A DNA stretch of 64,000 nt from assembly GCF_029892685.1 (NCBI RefSeq), contig NZ_JARXVD010000019.1, forward strand, positions 1-64,000, read 5' to 3'. This DNA is from Mycobacterium sp. OTB74. Lineage in GTDB: Bacteria; Actinomycetota; Actinomycetes; Mycobacteriales; Mycobacteriaceae. Below the pieces are notes generated by a model that was given only the letters and a program-made list of their open reading frames with translations, searched no databases and had not been told where the DNA came from. Below, one piece after another: positions 32,196 through 40,011 of the stretch (the first letter of the stretch is position 1; each line of letters starts with the position of its first letter). Made by a program: the position numbers and the translations under genes.

Positions 32196-32228
32196 AAAAA
32201 GGTCAGGGGGCGAAATCGCCCCCTGACC
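32196..32228 (-). terminator. Intrinsic terminator of tRNA-His
   Basis: A 13-bp perfect stem at 32201-32228 is followed on the minus strand by TTTTT, 7 nt after the tRNA 3' end. Confidence 0.88.
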
Positions 32229-32247
32229 TGTCAGGGGTGGCTGACGG
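32196..32247. repeat. 52-bp direct repeat, copy 2 (at tRNA-His 3' end)
   Basis: Identical to 29902-29953. Bases 32236-32247 are the 3' end of tRNA-His; the rest is its terminator and flank. Confidence 0.8.
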
Positions 32248-32309
32248 GACTCGAACCCGCGACACCCAGGATCACAACCTGGTGCTCTACCAGCTGAACT
32301 ACAGCCACC
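32236..32309 (-). tRNA. tRNA-His (anticodon GTG)
   Basis: On the minus strand the acceptor GTGGCTG pairs with CAGCCAC. The extra G-1 (32309) faces C73 (32236), the tRNA-His identity pair. The D-arm is TAGTTCAGCTGGTAGAGC, the anticodon loop TTGTGAT gives GTG, and the T-arm is GCGGGTTCGAGTCCCGT. CCA is not encoded. It sits upstream of the orn 3' side as in M. tuberculosis and serves as the attachment target of the adjacent remnant element. Confidence 0.97.
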
Positions 32310-32354
32310 ATTGCCGCGCGAAGCGGCGTCGTAGATATTAGCGGCTCCGGCGCG

Positions 32355-32984
32355 CTAAGCCGAATCGGTTTCCGTCGCGTCGTCCGTCGGAGGCCGCAGT
32401 TCACCGGCTACCGCAGCAATTTCGCTGGTAGAAGGGCCGGGGGCGGGCACGAACGCGGTGCCGCGGTAGTACTGCAATTCTCGGATGGATTCGTGAATGT
32501 CGGCCAGCGCGCGGTGCGCCAGCCCCTTGTCGGGCTGACCGAAGTAGATGCGCGGGTACCAGCGGCGGCACAGCTCCTTGATCGAGCTGACGTCGATCAT
32601 CCGGTAATGCAGGTAGTCATCGAGCGTCGGCATGTCGCGGGCGATGAAGCCGCGGTCGGTGGCGATCGAATTGCCGCATAGCGGTGCCGTTTTGGCCGCT
32701 TTCACATGCGTGGTGATGTAGTCGAGCACCATCTGCTCGGCCTGGGCCATGGTGGTGGTCGAGGTGCGAACCTCCTCGATCAGCCCGGAGCGGGTGTGCA
32801 TTTTCATCACCACGTCGACCATTCCGCTCAGTGCATCGTCGTCGGCGTGGATCACCACGTCGACGCCGTCGCCGAGCACGTTCAAGTCGCTGTCGGTGAC
32901 CAATGCTGCGATCTCGATCAGCTTGTCGGACTTGAGGTCAAGGCCGGTCATCTCGCAGTCGATCCATACCAGTTCGTCACGCAC
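32355..32984 (-). CDS. orn: Oligoribonuclease (DEDDh 3'-5' exonuclease)
   Basis: The 209-aa Orn degrades 2-5-nt RNAs (and pGpG) to mononucleotides. DEDDh motifs: VWIDCEMTGLD at residues 5-15 (Asp, Glu), PLCGNSIATDRGFI near 105-118 (Asp), and LAHRALADIHESI near 158-170 (His, Asp). The family's YR-dipeptide region HYRMIDVSSIKEL is also present. The C-terminal tail of about 25 residues is disordered and acidic, longer than in E. coli Orn (181 aa). GTG start at 32984; the upstream in-frame extension is unlikely. It is divergent from the HerA-like ATPase gene with an 81-nt gap. Confidence 0.95.
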   Translation of the reverse strand: MRDELVWIDCEMTGLDLKSDKLIEIAALVTDSDLNVLGDGVDVVIHADDDALSGMVDVVMKMHTRSGLIEEVRTSTTTMAQAEQMVLDYITTHVKAAKTAPLCGNSIATDRGFIARDMPTLDDYLHYRMIDVSSIKELCRRWYPRIYFGQPDKGLAHRALADIHESIRELQYYRGTAFVPAPGPSTSEIAAVAGELRPPTDDATETDSA

Positions 32985-33065
32985 AGCGTTCAACAGTATT
33001 CGCAGGTCGAATCGCGGGTGTTTACACCCGCCGATGAGGCGATTGAACAAGTACTGTCAGGCTTC

Positions 33066-34664
33066 ATGACCACAGACTCAAATGCCGCCGCGGCCCAGCA
33101 GATCGCCGCCGGTTACGCGGCCACGGGCCAGGCGTTGAATTTGGGCTCCATTGTTGTGGACGGCACCGTCGATTCGTCGGCCGAGGTGCGGATTCCGCTG
33201 GCGACCGTCAACCGGCACGGTTTGATCGCGGGCGCTACCGGCACCGGTAAGACCAAGACTCTGCAGGTCATTGCGGAGCAGCTTTCGACAGCCGGGGTTC
33301 CGGTGGTGATGGCCGACGTCAAAGGCGATCTGTCCGGCCTGTCCCGCCCAGGGGAAAGCAACGACAAGGTGACCCAGCGGGCCACCGACACCGGCGATGA
33401 CTGGACGCCGACGGCGTTCCCGGTTGAGTTTCTTTCGCTGGGGACCAGCGGCGTGGGTGTCCCGGTACGTGCAACGGTAACCAGCTTCGGGCCGATCTTG
33501 CTGTCAAAGGTGTTGGGGCTCAACCAGACTCAGGAGTCGACACTCGGGTTGATCTTTCACTGGGCTGACCAGAAGGGCCTGCCGCTGCTGGATCTGAAGG
33601 ACCTTCGGTCGGTGATCCAGTACCTGGTCGGCGACGAAGGCAAAGCTGAGCTCAAGACGCTCGGGGCCGTGTCGCCGGCCACGGCCGGGGTAATCCTGCG
33701 CGCGCTGATCAACCTGGAAGCCGATGGCGCCGACACCTTCTTCGGCGAGCCCGAGCTCAAGCCCTCGGACCTGATGCGCCTCGACAGCCAGGACCACGGG
33801 ATCATCACACTGCTGGAACTGGGCGATCAGGCTGCCCGCCCGGTGATGTTCTCGACGTTCCTGATGTGGGTATTGGCTGACTTGTTCACCGAGCTGCCCG
33901 AGATCGGTGACGTCGACAAGCCCAAGCTGGTGTTCTTCTTCGACGAGGCGCACCTGCTGTTCACGGATGCGTCGAAGGCGTTCCTGGAGCAGGTCGAGCA
34001 GACCGTCAAGTTGATCCGCTCCAAAGGCGTCGGCGTGTTCTTCTGCACCCAGCTGCCCACCGATGTGCCCAACAACGTGCTCAGTCAGTTGGGTGCGCGC
34101 ATCCAGCACGCCATCCGGGCATTTACCGCCGACGATCAGAAGGCCCTGACCAAGACCGCCAAGACGTACCCCAAATCCACGGTCTACGACCTGGAGACCG
34201 CTCTGACGTCGTTGGGCATCGGCGAGGCCATCGTGACGGTGCTCTCGGAGGTAGGCGCTCCCACTCCGGTCGCGTGGACCCGGTTGCGTCCGCCGCGCTC
34301 GCTGATGAGCGCCATAGGTGACGACGCCATCAAGGCTGCTGCGCAGGCCAGTCCGCTGCAGGCCGAGTACGGCCAGACCATCGATCCGGACTCGGCGTAC
34401 GAGCGACTGGCAGCCAAGCTCGGTCTGCCGCCGGTCGGTGCGGCGCCCGCTGATGCGTCGACCGGCGCGCCTGCCGACGCGCCGCCTGCCGAGCCCGAGG
34501 AAATTCACGCCTCCGGTACGGCCGAGGTGGCGACCGAAGGCCCAGGTGTGGTCCAGGAGGTGTTGGCGAGCTCGGCGTTCAAGAGCTTCCTGCGGTCGGC
34601 GGCGACCGTGGCCGGGCGGGAGATCACCCGCAGCATCCTGGGCACCGCCAACAAGCGGCGGTAG
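33066..34664 (+). CDS. HerA-like P-loop ATPase, DUF853 (Rv2510c homologue)
   Basis: The 532-aa ATPase has the Walker A motif GATGTGKTKT (about residues 57-66), a MADVKGDLSGLSRPG segment typical of DUF853, the Walker B LVFFFDEAHLLF (about 290-301), and FFCTQLPTDVPNNVLSQLGARIQHA with a sensor and Arg-finger-like pattern. Related HerA/FtsK hexamers translocate DNA; the cellular role of DUF853 proteins is not defined. The C-terminus (about 450-495) is Ala/Pro-rich and acidic. ATG at 33066, divergent from orn. Homologous to M. tuberculosis Rv2510c by position and motif. Confidence 0.85.
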   Translation: MTTDSNAAAAQQIAAGYAATGQALNLGSIVVDGTVDSSAEVRIPLATVNRHGLIAGATGTGKTKTLQVIAEQLSTAGVPVVMADVKGDLSGLSRPGESNDKVTQRATDTGDDWTPTAFPVEFLSLGTSGVGVPVRATVTSFGPILLSKVLGLNQTQESTLGLIFHWADQKGLPLLDLKDLRSVIQYLVGDEGKAELKTLGAVSPATAGVILRALINLEADGADTFFGEPELKPSDLMRLDSQDHGIITLLELGDQAARPVMFSTFLMWVLADLFTELPEIGDVDKPKLVFFFDEAHLLFTDASKAFLEQVEQTVKLIRSKGVGVFFCTQLPTDVPNNVLSQLGARIQHAIRAFTADDQKALTKTAKTYPKSTVYDLETALTSLGIGEAIVTVLSEVGAPTPVAWTRLRPPRSLMSAIGDDAIKAAAQASPLQAEYGQTIDPDSAYERLAAKLGLPPVGAAPADASTGAPADAPPAEPEEIHASGTAEVATEGPGVVQEVLASSAFKSFLRSAATVAGREITRSILGTANKRR

Positions 34665-34669
34665 GCGCC

Positions 34670-34759
34670 GGGCGGGTGGTTGCACCACCGGCCCCTGGGA
34701 AACACAAACCGTCGGTGTGTCCGCGTCTGCTCGACAACAACTCTGTCGCACAGACGCGG
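34670..34759. terminator. Stem-loops between convergent HerA-like and cmrA genes
   Basis: GGGCGGGTGG/CCACCGGCCC (34670-34694, loop TTGCA; one G-G mismatch) lies just after the HerA-like stop. A second inverted repeat, CCGCGTCTG (34721-34729) and CAGACGCGG (34751-34759), follows. Neither has a T-tract, so Rho-independent strength is doubtful, but their position in a convergent gap suits terminators. Confidence 0.4.
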
Positions 34760-34819
34760 GCAAACAGTCGCACCTCTAGATGCGGCGCCGCGCGCGGGAA
34801 GTGGGGCGTGCGCGGCCGC

Positions 34820-35626
34820 TTACTGCCCGCCGAGCTTCTTGTAGACCGCACCCACGATGGGCGCCACGATTGCCCGAGGGCCATACCCACTGGCCACCGA
34901 CATGGCCTTGGACGTCAGACCCGGCACCACGCGCATCTTGTTCTGCGCCAGGCCATCCAGGGAGATCTTGGCCGTGTACTCGGTGTCAATCCACAGGAAG
35001 TCCGGGATCAGCCGTTCCACCAGCGACTGCTCGGACGGGTCCGGCAGCTCGGTGCGCACCGGCCCGGGCGCCAGCAGGGTGACATGGACACCGTGCGGCT
35101 TCAGCTCGCCGCGTAGCGACTCGCTGAAGGTATTGGCGAACGCTTTGGAGGCCGCGTACGTCGCGTTGTTCGGAATCGGCGAGTTGCCGGCCACCGAGCC
35201 GGAGATCAGGATGCCACCCGCGCCGCGCGAGACCATGCCGGGCAACACCGCGAGCACCAGGTCGTGTACGCCTTGCACGTTCAGCTGAACCTGGGCCTTC
35301 TCACCCTCGGCCGACAGGCTGGCGACGGTACCGAAAGTGGCGGTGCCGGCATTGGCGCACAGGATCGAGATGTTGCTTTGCGCCAACTCGGCACACAGCT
35401 TGTCGCGGTCGGCGGGGTCGGTCAAGTCGCACGCGCGGACCTCAACCGTCACGCCGTACTGCTGTGACAACCGTTCAGCCAGTGAGCTCAACACGTCGGC
35501 GCGGCGCGCGGTGACAATGAGGTGGTGTCCCCGCGCCGCGAGTTCGGTGGCCAGTGCCTCGCCGATGTTCTGGGAGGCGCCGGTGACGACGGCGCGGGCA
35601 TCGGGGCTGGGAGCGGGTAACGGCAT
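34820..35626 (-). CDS. cmrA: Short-chain dehydrogenase, mycolate 3-oxo reductase (CmrA / Rv2509 homologue)
   Basis: The 268-aa SDR has ARAVVTGASQNIGEALA (NADPH-binding TGxxxxxG, about residues 11-27), CANAGTATFG (NAG motif), ILISGSVAGN (catalytic Ser) and YAASKAFANTF (Tyr-x-x-x-Lys, about 159-169). From known work, Rv2509 and its M. smegmatis and Corynebacterium counterparts reduce the beta-keto intermediate made by Pks13 to mature mycolate. The C-terminus carries a hydrophobic amphipathic tail, as in the family. ATG 35626 has no strong ribosome binding site. It is divergent from the MFS gene by 33 nt, as in M. tuberculosis. Confidence 0.88.
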   Translation of the reverse strand: MPLPAPSPDARAVVTGASQNIGEALATELAARGHHLIVTARRADVLSSLAERLSQQYGVTVEVRACDLTDPADRDKLCAELAQSNISILCANAGTATFGTVASLSAEGEKAQVQLNVQGVHDLVLAVLPGMVSRGAGGILISGSVAGNSPIPNNATYAASKAFANTFSESLRGELKPHGVHVTLLAPGPVRTELPDPSEQSLVERLIPDFLWIDTEYTAKISLDGLAQNKMRVVPGLTSKAMSVASGYGPRAIVAPIVGAVYKKLGGQ

Positions 35627-35659
35627 GACCCCAATCGTAGGGACCAATAGAGTGGCCGC

Positions 35660-36991
35660 ATGAGCAGCCCCGAGGCGGAGACGCCGCTCACTGATCGGGA
35701 CCGAACCGTCACCGCACCCAGGAGCCAGGTTGTCGCCTGGGCACTTTGGGATACCGGCGCGACGGGTGTGAACGCGATTGTCACGACATTCGTGTTCTCG
35801 GTCTATCTGACCTCGACCGTCGGGGCGGGTCTGCCCGGGCCGACCACGCCGGCGAGCTGGCTGGGCCGGGTGCTGACCGCGGCGGGACTGGTGGTCGCGG
35901 TGCTGGCCCCGGCAACCGGCGTACTGGTGGATGGTGCTCATCGCAGGCGTGCAGCGCTGACCATGCTCACCGGTGCGGTGGTGGCGCTGACCGCGTCGAT
36001 GAGCCTGATCCATGCCGATTACCGCTACCTGTGGGCGGGTCTGGCGCTGCTGGCGTGCACCGCGGCGTGCAGCGACCTGGCCACCGTCCCGTACAACGCG
36101 ATGCTGCGCGACCTGTCCTCTCCGTCCACCTCCGGACGCATTTCCGGATTTGGTTTGGCCGCAGGCTATTTCGGAAGTGTCGTGCTGCTGCTGGCGGTGT
36201 ACGTCGGGTTCATCGCCGGCACCGGCGACACTCGCGGTGCGCTCGGTATCTCGGCCACTGACGGCCAACCGGTCCGATACGCCGTGCTGCTCGCCGCGGC
36301 GTGGTTCGCCGTTTTCGCGACGCCTCTGCTCACCGTGAAGTCACCACCGCAGGCCATGTCAGAACCACCGGCGACGGTCGGCTTCATCGGTGCCTACCGG
36401 CGACTGTGGTCCGAGATCGTCGAACAGTGGCGCCGAGACCACAACGTCGTCTACTTCCTGCTTGCCAGCGCGATCTTCCGTGACGGGCTGACCGGCATCT
36501 TCACGTTCGGTGCGGTGCTCGGGGTCAATGTGTACGGGGTGTCGCAGTCCGATGTGCTGCTGTTCGGGGTGTGCGCGTGCATCGTCGCGGCAGTGGGTGC
36601 CATCGCCGGTGGCCTGCTCGACGACCGGGTCGGCTCCAAGCCGGTCATCATCGGGTCGCTGGCGGCGCTGGTGGCCATCGGTCTCATCATGCTGGCGTTG
36701 TCCGGGCCGGCGGCGTTCTGGGTCTGCGGCCTACTGTTGTGCCTGTTCATCGGGCCCACCCAGTCGGCCGCGCGCAACGTGATGCTCCAGATTTCGGCCG
36801 AGGGCAAAGAAGGCGTGGCCTTCGGTCTCTACACGACGACCGGCCGGGCGGCATCGTTCCTGGCGCCCTGGTTGTTCTTCACCTTCATCGATGTGTTCGG
36901 CTCCAACCGCGCCGGCCTCGGTGGGTTGTGCGTGGTGCTGGCCGTCGGTTTGGCCGGCATGCTGGCAGTGCGGGTACCAGCTCGTCAGTAG
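35660..36991 (+). CDS. MFS transporter (Rv2508c homologue)
   Basis: The 443-aa membrane protein has about 12 helices. The N-terminal WALWDTGATGVNAIVTTFVFSVYL (about 26-49) and SDLATVPYNAMLRDLSSPSTSGRISGFG (about 140-167) are typical of the Atg22/UMF1-like MFS group. The second half has GGLLDDRVGSKPVI, an MFS loop motif. The substrate is unknown. ATG start; divergent from cmrA. Its stop overlaps the 3' end of the following convergent gene by 7 nt. Confidence 0.85.
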   Translation: MSSPEAETPLTDRDRTVTAPRSQVVAWALWDTGATGVNAIVTTFVFSVYLTSTVGAGLPGPTTPASWLGRVLTAAGLVVAVLAPATGVLVDGAHRRRAALTMLTGAVVALTASMSLIHADYRYLWAGLALLACTAACSDLATVPYNAMLRDLSSPSTSGRISGFGLAAGYFGSVVLLLAVYVGFIAGTGDTRGALGISATDGQPVRYAVLLAAAWFAVFATPLLTVKSPPQAMSEPPATVGFIGAYRRLWSEIVEQWRRDHNVVYFLLASAIFRDGLTGIFTFGAVLGVNVYGVSQSDVLLFGVCACIVAAVGAIAGGLLDDRVGSKPVIIGSLAALVAIGLIMLALSGPAAFWVCGLLLCLFIGPTQSAARNVMLQISAEGKEGVAFGLYTTTGRAASFLAPWLFFTFIDVFGSNRAGLGGLCVVLAVGLAGMLAVRVPARQ

Positions 36992-37659
36992 GGATGCCCG
37001 CGCTTGACGGTCCGGCAGATCGTCAGCCCGATGCCCTGGTGTTGCTGAATCTGGTTGCCGTCGACCGATATTGCGCACGCGACCGGATGTCCGGCGTTGA
37101 CGATGCTGACGCTGGCCGAGCGCTTGGCCGGACGGTTCAGCTGGACCTCCCTGGTCCATGGCAGAGGCACGTTGAATTCGGTCTGGAGCACATTGCCGGT
37201 GTCGACAAAGGTGATGCTCATGGCCCGGCCGGTGCCGATGACGCTGTACTGCACGGTCTCGGTATCGCCGGGCATGGTGGCTTCGGCATCGGCGGACGGC
37301 GTTGGCGGGGCGGCGGGCGCACCTGAGGGAGCGGTTGTCGGGGCGTTCGCCACCGCCGTGTCGGTGGTGTCCGGCAGCGGTGGCAGCGGCGGCGCGACCA
37401 TGGTCTGTTGCTCGGAGCTGTCGACGATCACCAGCGCGATGAGCATGCACGCGACCAGAATGCCGACGGCACCGGCCACGGGCCAGACCCAGCGGTGGCG
37501 GCGAGTCCAGGGTTGCGCGGGCGGTCCGTAAGGGGAGGAGTAGCGGGCGGTGAACGGATCGGTTGTTGCGCCCGTCAGATGTGTGTAGGGCTCCCCATCT
37601 GGAGTGACTGCGGGCAGTTTCTTGGTGGGGTCCAACCCGTCGCGATGCGATCCGGTCAT
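36985..37659 (-). CDS. Proline-rich membrane protein with MmpS-like domain (Rv2507 homologue)
   Basis: The 224-aa protein has a Pro/Thr-rich cytoplasmic segment, one membrane helix (WVWPVAGAVGILVACMLIALVIV, about 57-79), a Pro/Ala-rich linker (about 85-130), and an outer beta domain of about 95 residues. The outer domain has VQYSVIGTGRAMSITFVDTG, SVSIVNAGHPVACAISVDG and a closing Cys. This resembles the extracytoplasmic domain of MmpS proteins, which assist lipid export. ATG 37659 has GAGG at proper spacing; a GTG two codons earlier is possible. Convergent with the MFS gene. Confidence 0.75.
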   Translation of the reverse strand: MTGSHRDGLDPTKKLPAVTPDGEPYTHLTGATTDPFTARYSSPYGPPAQPWTRRHRWVWPVAGAVGILVACMLIALVIVDSSEQQTMVAPPLPPLPDTTDTAVANAPTTAPSGAPAAPPTPSADAEATMPGDTETVQYSVIGTGRAMSITFVDTGNVLQTEFNVPLPWTREVQLNRPAKRSASVSIVNAGHPVACAISVDGNQIQQHQGIGLTICRTVKRGHPY

Positions 37660-37725
37660 GCCCACCTCATGACTGCAGGGTACCCGCGGCTCTGCGCGGG
37701 CCTGTCTGGCGAGGTAACACGCTGG

Positions 37726-38355
37726 TCAGGACCCGTTCGACGGTCCGAGCGCGGCAAAGGTCATGGTTCGCAGCACTGCGCGTGAGGCGTTGTCAGGCTT
37801 GCGTGCGCCCGCCTTCACACTGTGCGGGGTCGAGTTCAACAATCCGAACGCGGCGTGGGCCATGATGCGGGCGTCGGGCTCGGTGCGGGCTGGGTCCATC
37901 CGGCGCAGCGTCTCGACCCAGATTTCGACGTACTGCCGCTGAGCCCTGCGGACCTGGCGCTTGGCGGGATCGGGCAGGTTGTTCAGGTCCCGGTCCTGGA
38001 TTCGGATCAGGTCTGACTCGTTCAGTGCGAAGTCCAGGTGAAAGTCGATCAGGCCGTCCAGCGCTTCGGTCGGGGTTTGGGTGTCCGCGACCACGGCGCG
38101 CGCCCCGGCCAACAACCGGGTGCTGATGCCGACCAGCAACTCGACCAGCAGGGCCTCTTTGTTGGGGAAGTGGCGGTAGATGGCCGGGCCGCTGATCCCG
38201 GCGGCCGCGCCGATGTCCTCCAACCGCACGGCCAAGTAGCCGCGTTCGGCGACAAGGCGTTCGGCGGCCGCGATCAGCTGCGAGCGGCGGTCGGATTTTG
38301 CCCTGCTCCGCGATGTTTCGGCATCGGGCTGCGACATGGGTGTGGGCGCCGGCAT
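37726..38355 (-). CDS. bkaR: TetR-family repressor BkaR (Rv2506 homologue)
   Basis: The 209-aa TetR protein has an N-terminal helix-turn-helix: LIAAAERLVAERGYLAVRLEDIGAAAGISGPAIYRHFPNKEALL (about residues 27-70). The C-terminal ligand domain begins LVELLVGIS. From published work the M. tuberculosis/M. smegmatis homologue (BkaR) represses the neighbouring branched-chain keto-acid operon. ATG 38355 is preceded by GGAGG with 5-nt spacing; a GTG four codons earlier is less likely. It is divergent from accD1 over an 89-bp gap that holds two tandem 16-bp dyads, presumably its operators. Confidence 0.88.
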   Translation of the reverse strand: MPAPTPMSQPDAETSRSRAKSDRRSQLIAAAERLVAERGYLAVRLEDIGAAAGISGPAIYRHFPNKEALLVELLVGISTRLLAGARAVVADTQTPTEALDGLIDFHLDFALNESDLIRIQDRDLNNLPDPAKRQVRRAQRQYVEIWVETLRRMDPARTEPDARIMAHAAFGLLNSTPHSVKAGARKPDNASRAVLRTMTFAALGPSNGS

Positions 38356-38385
38356 CTGCACCTCCAACCGGGTCTGGACATCTCA

Positions 38386-38427
38386 GTTAATCGAGACTAA
38401 CATCGCGTCCGGTTATTCGCCATTAAC
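38386..38427. promoter_or_regulatory. bkaR: Two tandem 16-bp dyads, probable BkaR operators
   Basis: Site 1 (38386-38401) is GTTAATCGAGACTAAC; site 2 (38412-38427) is GTTATTCGCCATTAAC. Both fit GTTA-N8-TAAC and share TCG at the same place; their centres are 26 bp apart. They lie in the bkaR/accD1 divergent gap, where the repressor is expected to act on both promoters. Confidence 0.7.
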
Positions 38428-38444
38428 TCAACTGAAACGGAGCG

Positions 38445-40010
38445 ATGATGGCGCCCAGCGTTACCCATCGGGTTTCTCATCGCGAACAGCACCTGGTGCT
38501 GGTGGATCAATTGCGGGAAAAACTGGCGACCGCCGCGCTCGGCGGGTCGGAGAAGTCCCGGGAACGGCACGTCAGCCGCGGCAAGCTACTGCCGCGCGAC
38601 CGGGTGGACGGCCTGCTCGATCCGGGCAGTCCGTTCTTGGAGATCGCACCACTGGCTGCCAACGGCATGTACGACGACGAGTGCCCGGGCGCCGGGATGA
38701 TTGCCGGCATCGGCCGGGTGTCTGGTCGCGAGTGCATGATCGTCGCCAACGACGCCACTGTGAAAGGTGGCACGTACTACCCGATCACGGTCAAGAAGCA
38801 CCTGCGGGCCCAGGAGATCGCCGGCCAGAATCGGCTGCCCTGCATCTACCTGGTGGACTCCGGGGGAGCGTTCCTGCCGCGCCAGGACGAGGTGTTCCCG
38901 GACCGCGAGCACTTCGGCCGGATCTTCTTCAACCAGGCCAACCTGTCCGCCCAGGGCATCCCGCAGATCGCCGCGGTGCTCGGTTCCTGCACCGCGGGCG
39001 GCGCCTACGTCCCCGCGATGAGCGATGAAGCGGTGATCGTCCGGAACCAGGGCACCATCTTCCTGGGCGGCCCGCCGCTGGTGAAGGCCGCTACCGGTGA
39101 GGTGGTCACGGCCGAGGAGCTCGGCGGTGGCGATCTGCATTCCAAGGTCTCCGGCGTCACCGACCACCTGGCCCACGACGACCGCGACGCGCTGCGCATC
39201 GTCCGCCGGATCGTCTCGACGTTCGGTCCGCGCACACCCATTCCGTGGGACGTGGCTCCGACGGTCGATGCGATCTGCGACCAGACCGAGTTGTACGACG
39301 TCGTACCTATCGACTCGAAGGTGCCCTACGACGTACACGAGGTGGTCAGCCGCATCGTCGACGGTGGCGAATTCACTGAATTCAAAGCGGAATACGGCAC
39401 CACCCTGGTCACCGGGTTCGCCCGCATCCACGGCCACCCGGTGGGCATCATCGCCAACAACGGCGTGCTGTTCGGCGAATCCGCCCAGAAGGGTGCGCAT
39501 TTCATCGAGCTCTGTGACAAGCGGTCGACACCGCTGCTGTTCTTGCAGAACATCTCCGGCTTCATGGTGGGCCGTGACTACGAGGCGGGCGGTATCGCCA
39601 AGCACGGCGCCAAGATGGTGACGGCGGTGGCGTGTGCCCGGGTGCCGAAACTGACTGTGGTGATCGGCGGATCGTACGGCGCGGGCAACTATTCGATGTG
39701 CGGCCGCGCGTATTCGCCGCGGTTCCTCTGGATGTGGCCCAACGCTCGCATCTCTGTGATGGGTGGCGAGCAGGCTGCATCGGTGCTGGCCACGGTGCGC
39801 GGCGATCTGACTCCCGAGGAAGAAGAGGCGCTCAAGGCCCCGATCCGGCAGCAGTACGAAGACCAGGGCAATCCCTATTATTCGACCGCGCGCCTCTGGG
39901 ACGACGGCGTCATCGACCCCGCTGACACCAGAACCGTTGTCGGGCTGGCCCTTTCGGTTGTCGCACAGGCTCCGCTGGAGCCTGTCTCCTACGGCGTTTT
40001 CAGGATGTGA
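38445..40010 (+). CDS. accD1: Acyl-CoA carboxylase beta subunit (methylcrotonyl-CoA carboxylase type)
   Basis: The 521-aa carboxyltransferase of the MCC beta branch has N-terminal crotonase-like domain motifs GGTYYPITVKKHLRAQEIA, YLVDSGGAFLPRQDEVFPD and CTAGGAYVPAMSDE with the oxyanion glycines. C-terminal markers are SGFMVGRDYEAGGIAKHGAKMV, GSYGAGNYSMCGRAYSPRF and MGGEQAASVL. With accA1 it carboxylates 3-methylcrotonyl-CoA in leucine breakdown; homologous to Rv2502c. Two tandem ATGs (38445, 38448): GGAG is better spaced for the second. The stop is 1 nt before accA1, so the genes are coupled. Confidence 0.93.
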   Translation: MMAPSVTHRVSHREQHLVLVDQLREKLATAALGGSEKSRERHVSRGKLLPRDRVDGLLDPGSPFLEIAPLAANGMYDDECPGAGMIAGIGRVSGRECMIVANDATVKGGTYYPITVKKHLRAQEIAGQNRLPCIYLVDSGGAFLPRQDEVFPDREHFGRIFFNQANLSAQGIPQIAAVLGSCTAGGAYVPAMSDEAVIVRNQGTIFLGGPPLVKAATGEVVTAEELGGGDLHSKVSGVTDHLAHDDRDALRIVRRIVSTFGPRTPIPWDVAPTVDAICDQTELYDVVPIDSKVPYDVHEVVSRIVDGGEFTEFKAEYGTTLVTGFARIHGHPVGIIANNGVLFGESAQKGAHFIELCDKRSTPLLFLQNISGFMVGRDYEAGGIAKHGAKMVTAVACARVPKLTVVIGGSYGAGNYSMCGRAYSPRFLWMWPNARISVMGGEQAASVLATVRGDLTPEEEEALKAPIRQQYEDQGNPYYSTARLWDDGVIDPADTRTVVGLALSVVAQAPLEPVSYGVFRM

Positions 40011-40011
40011 G

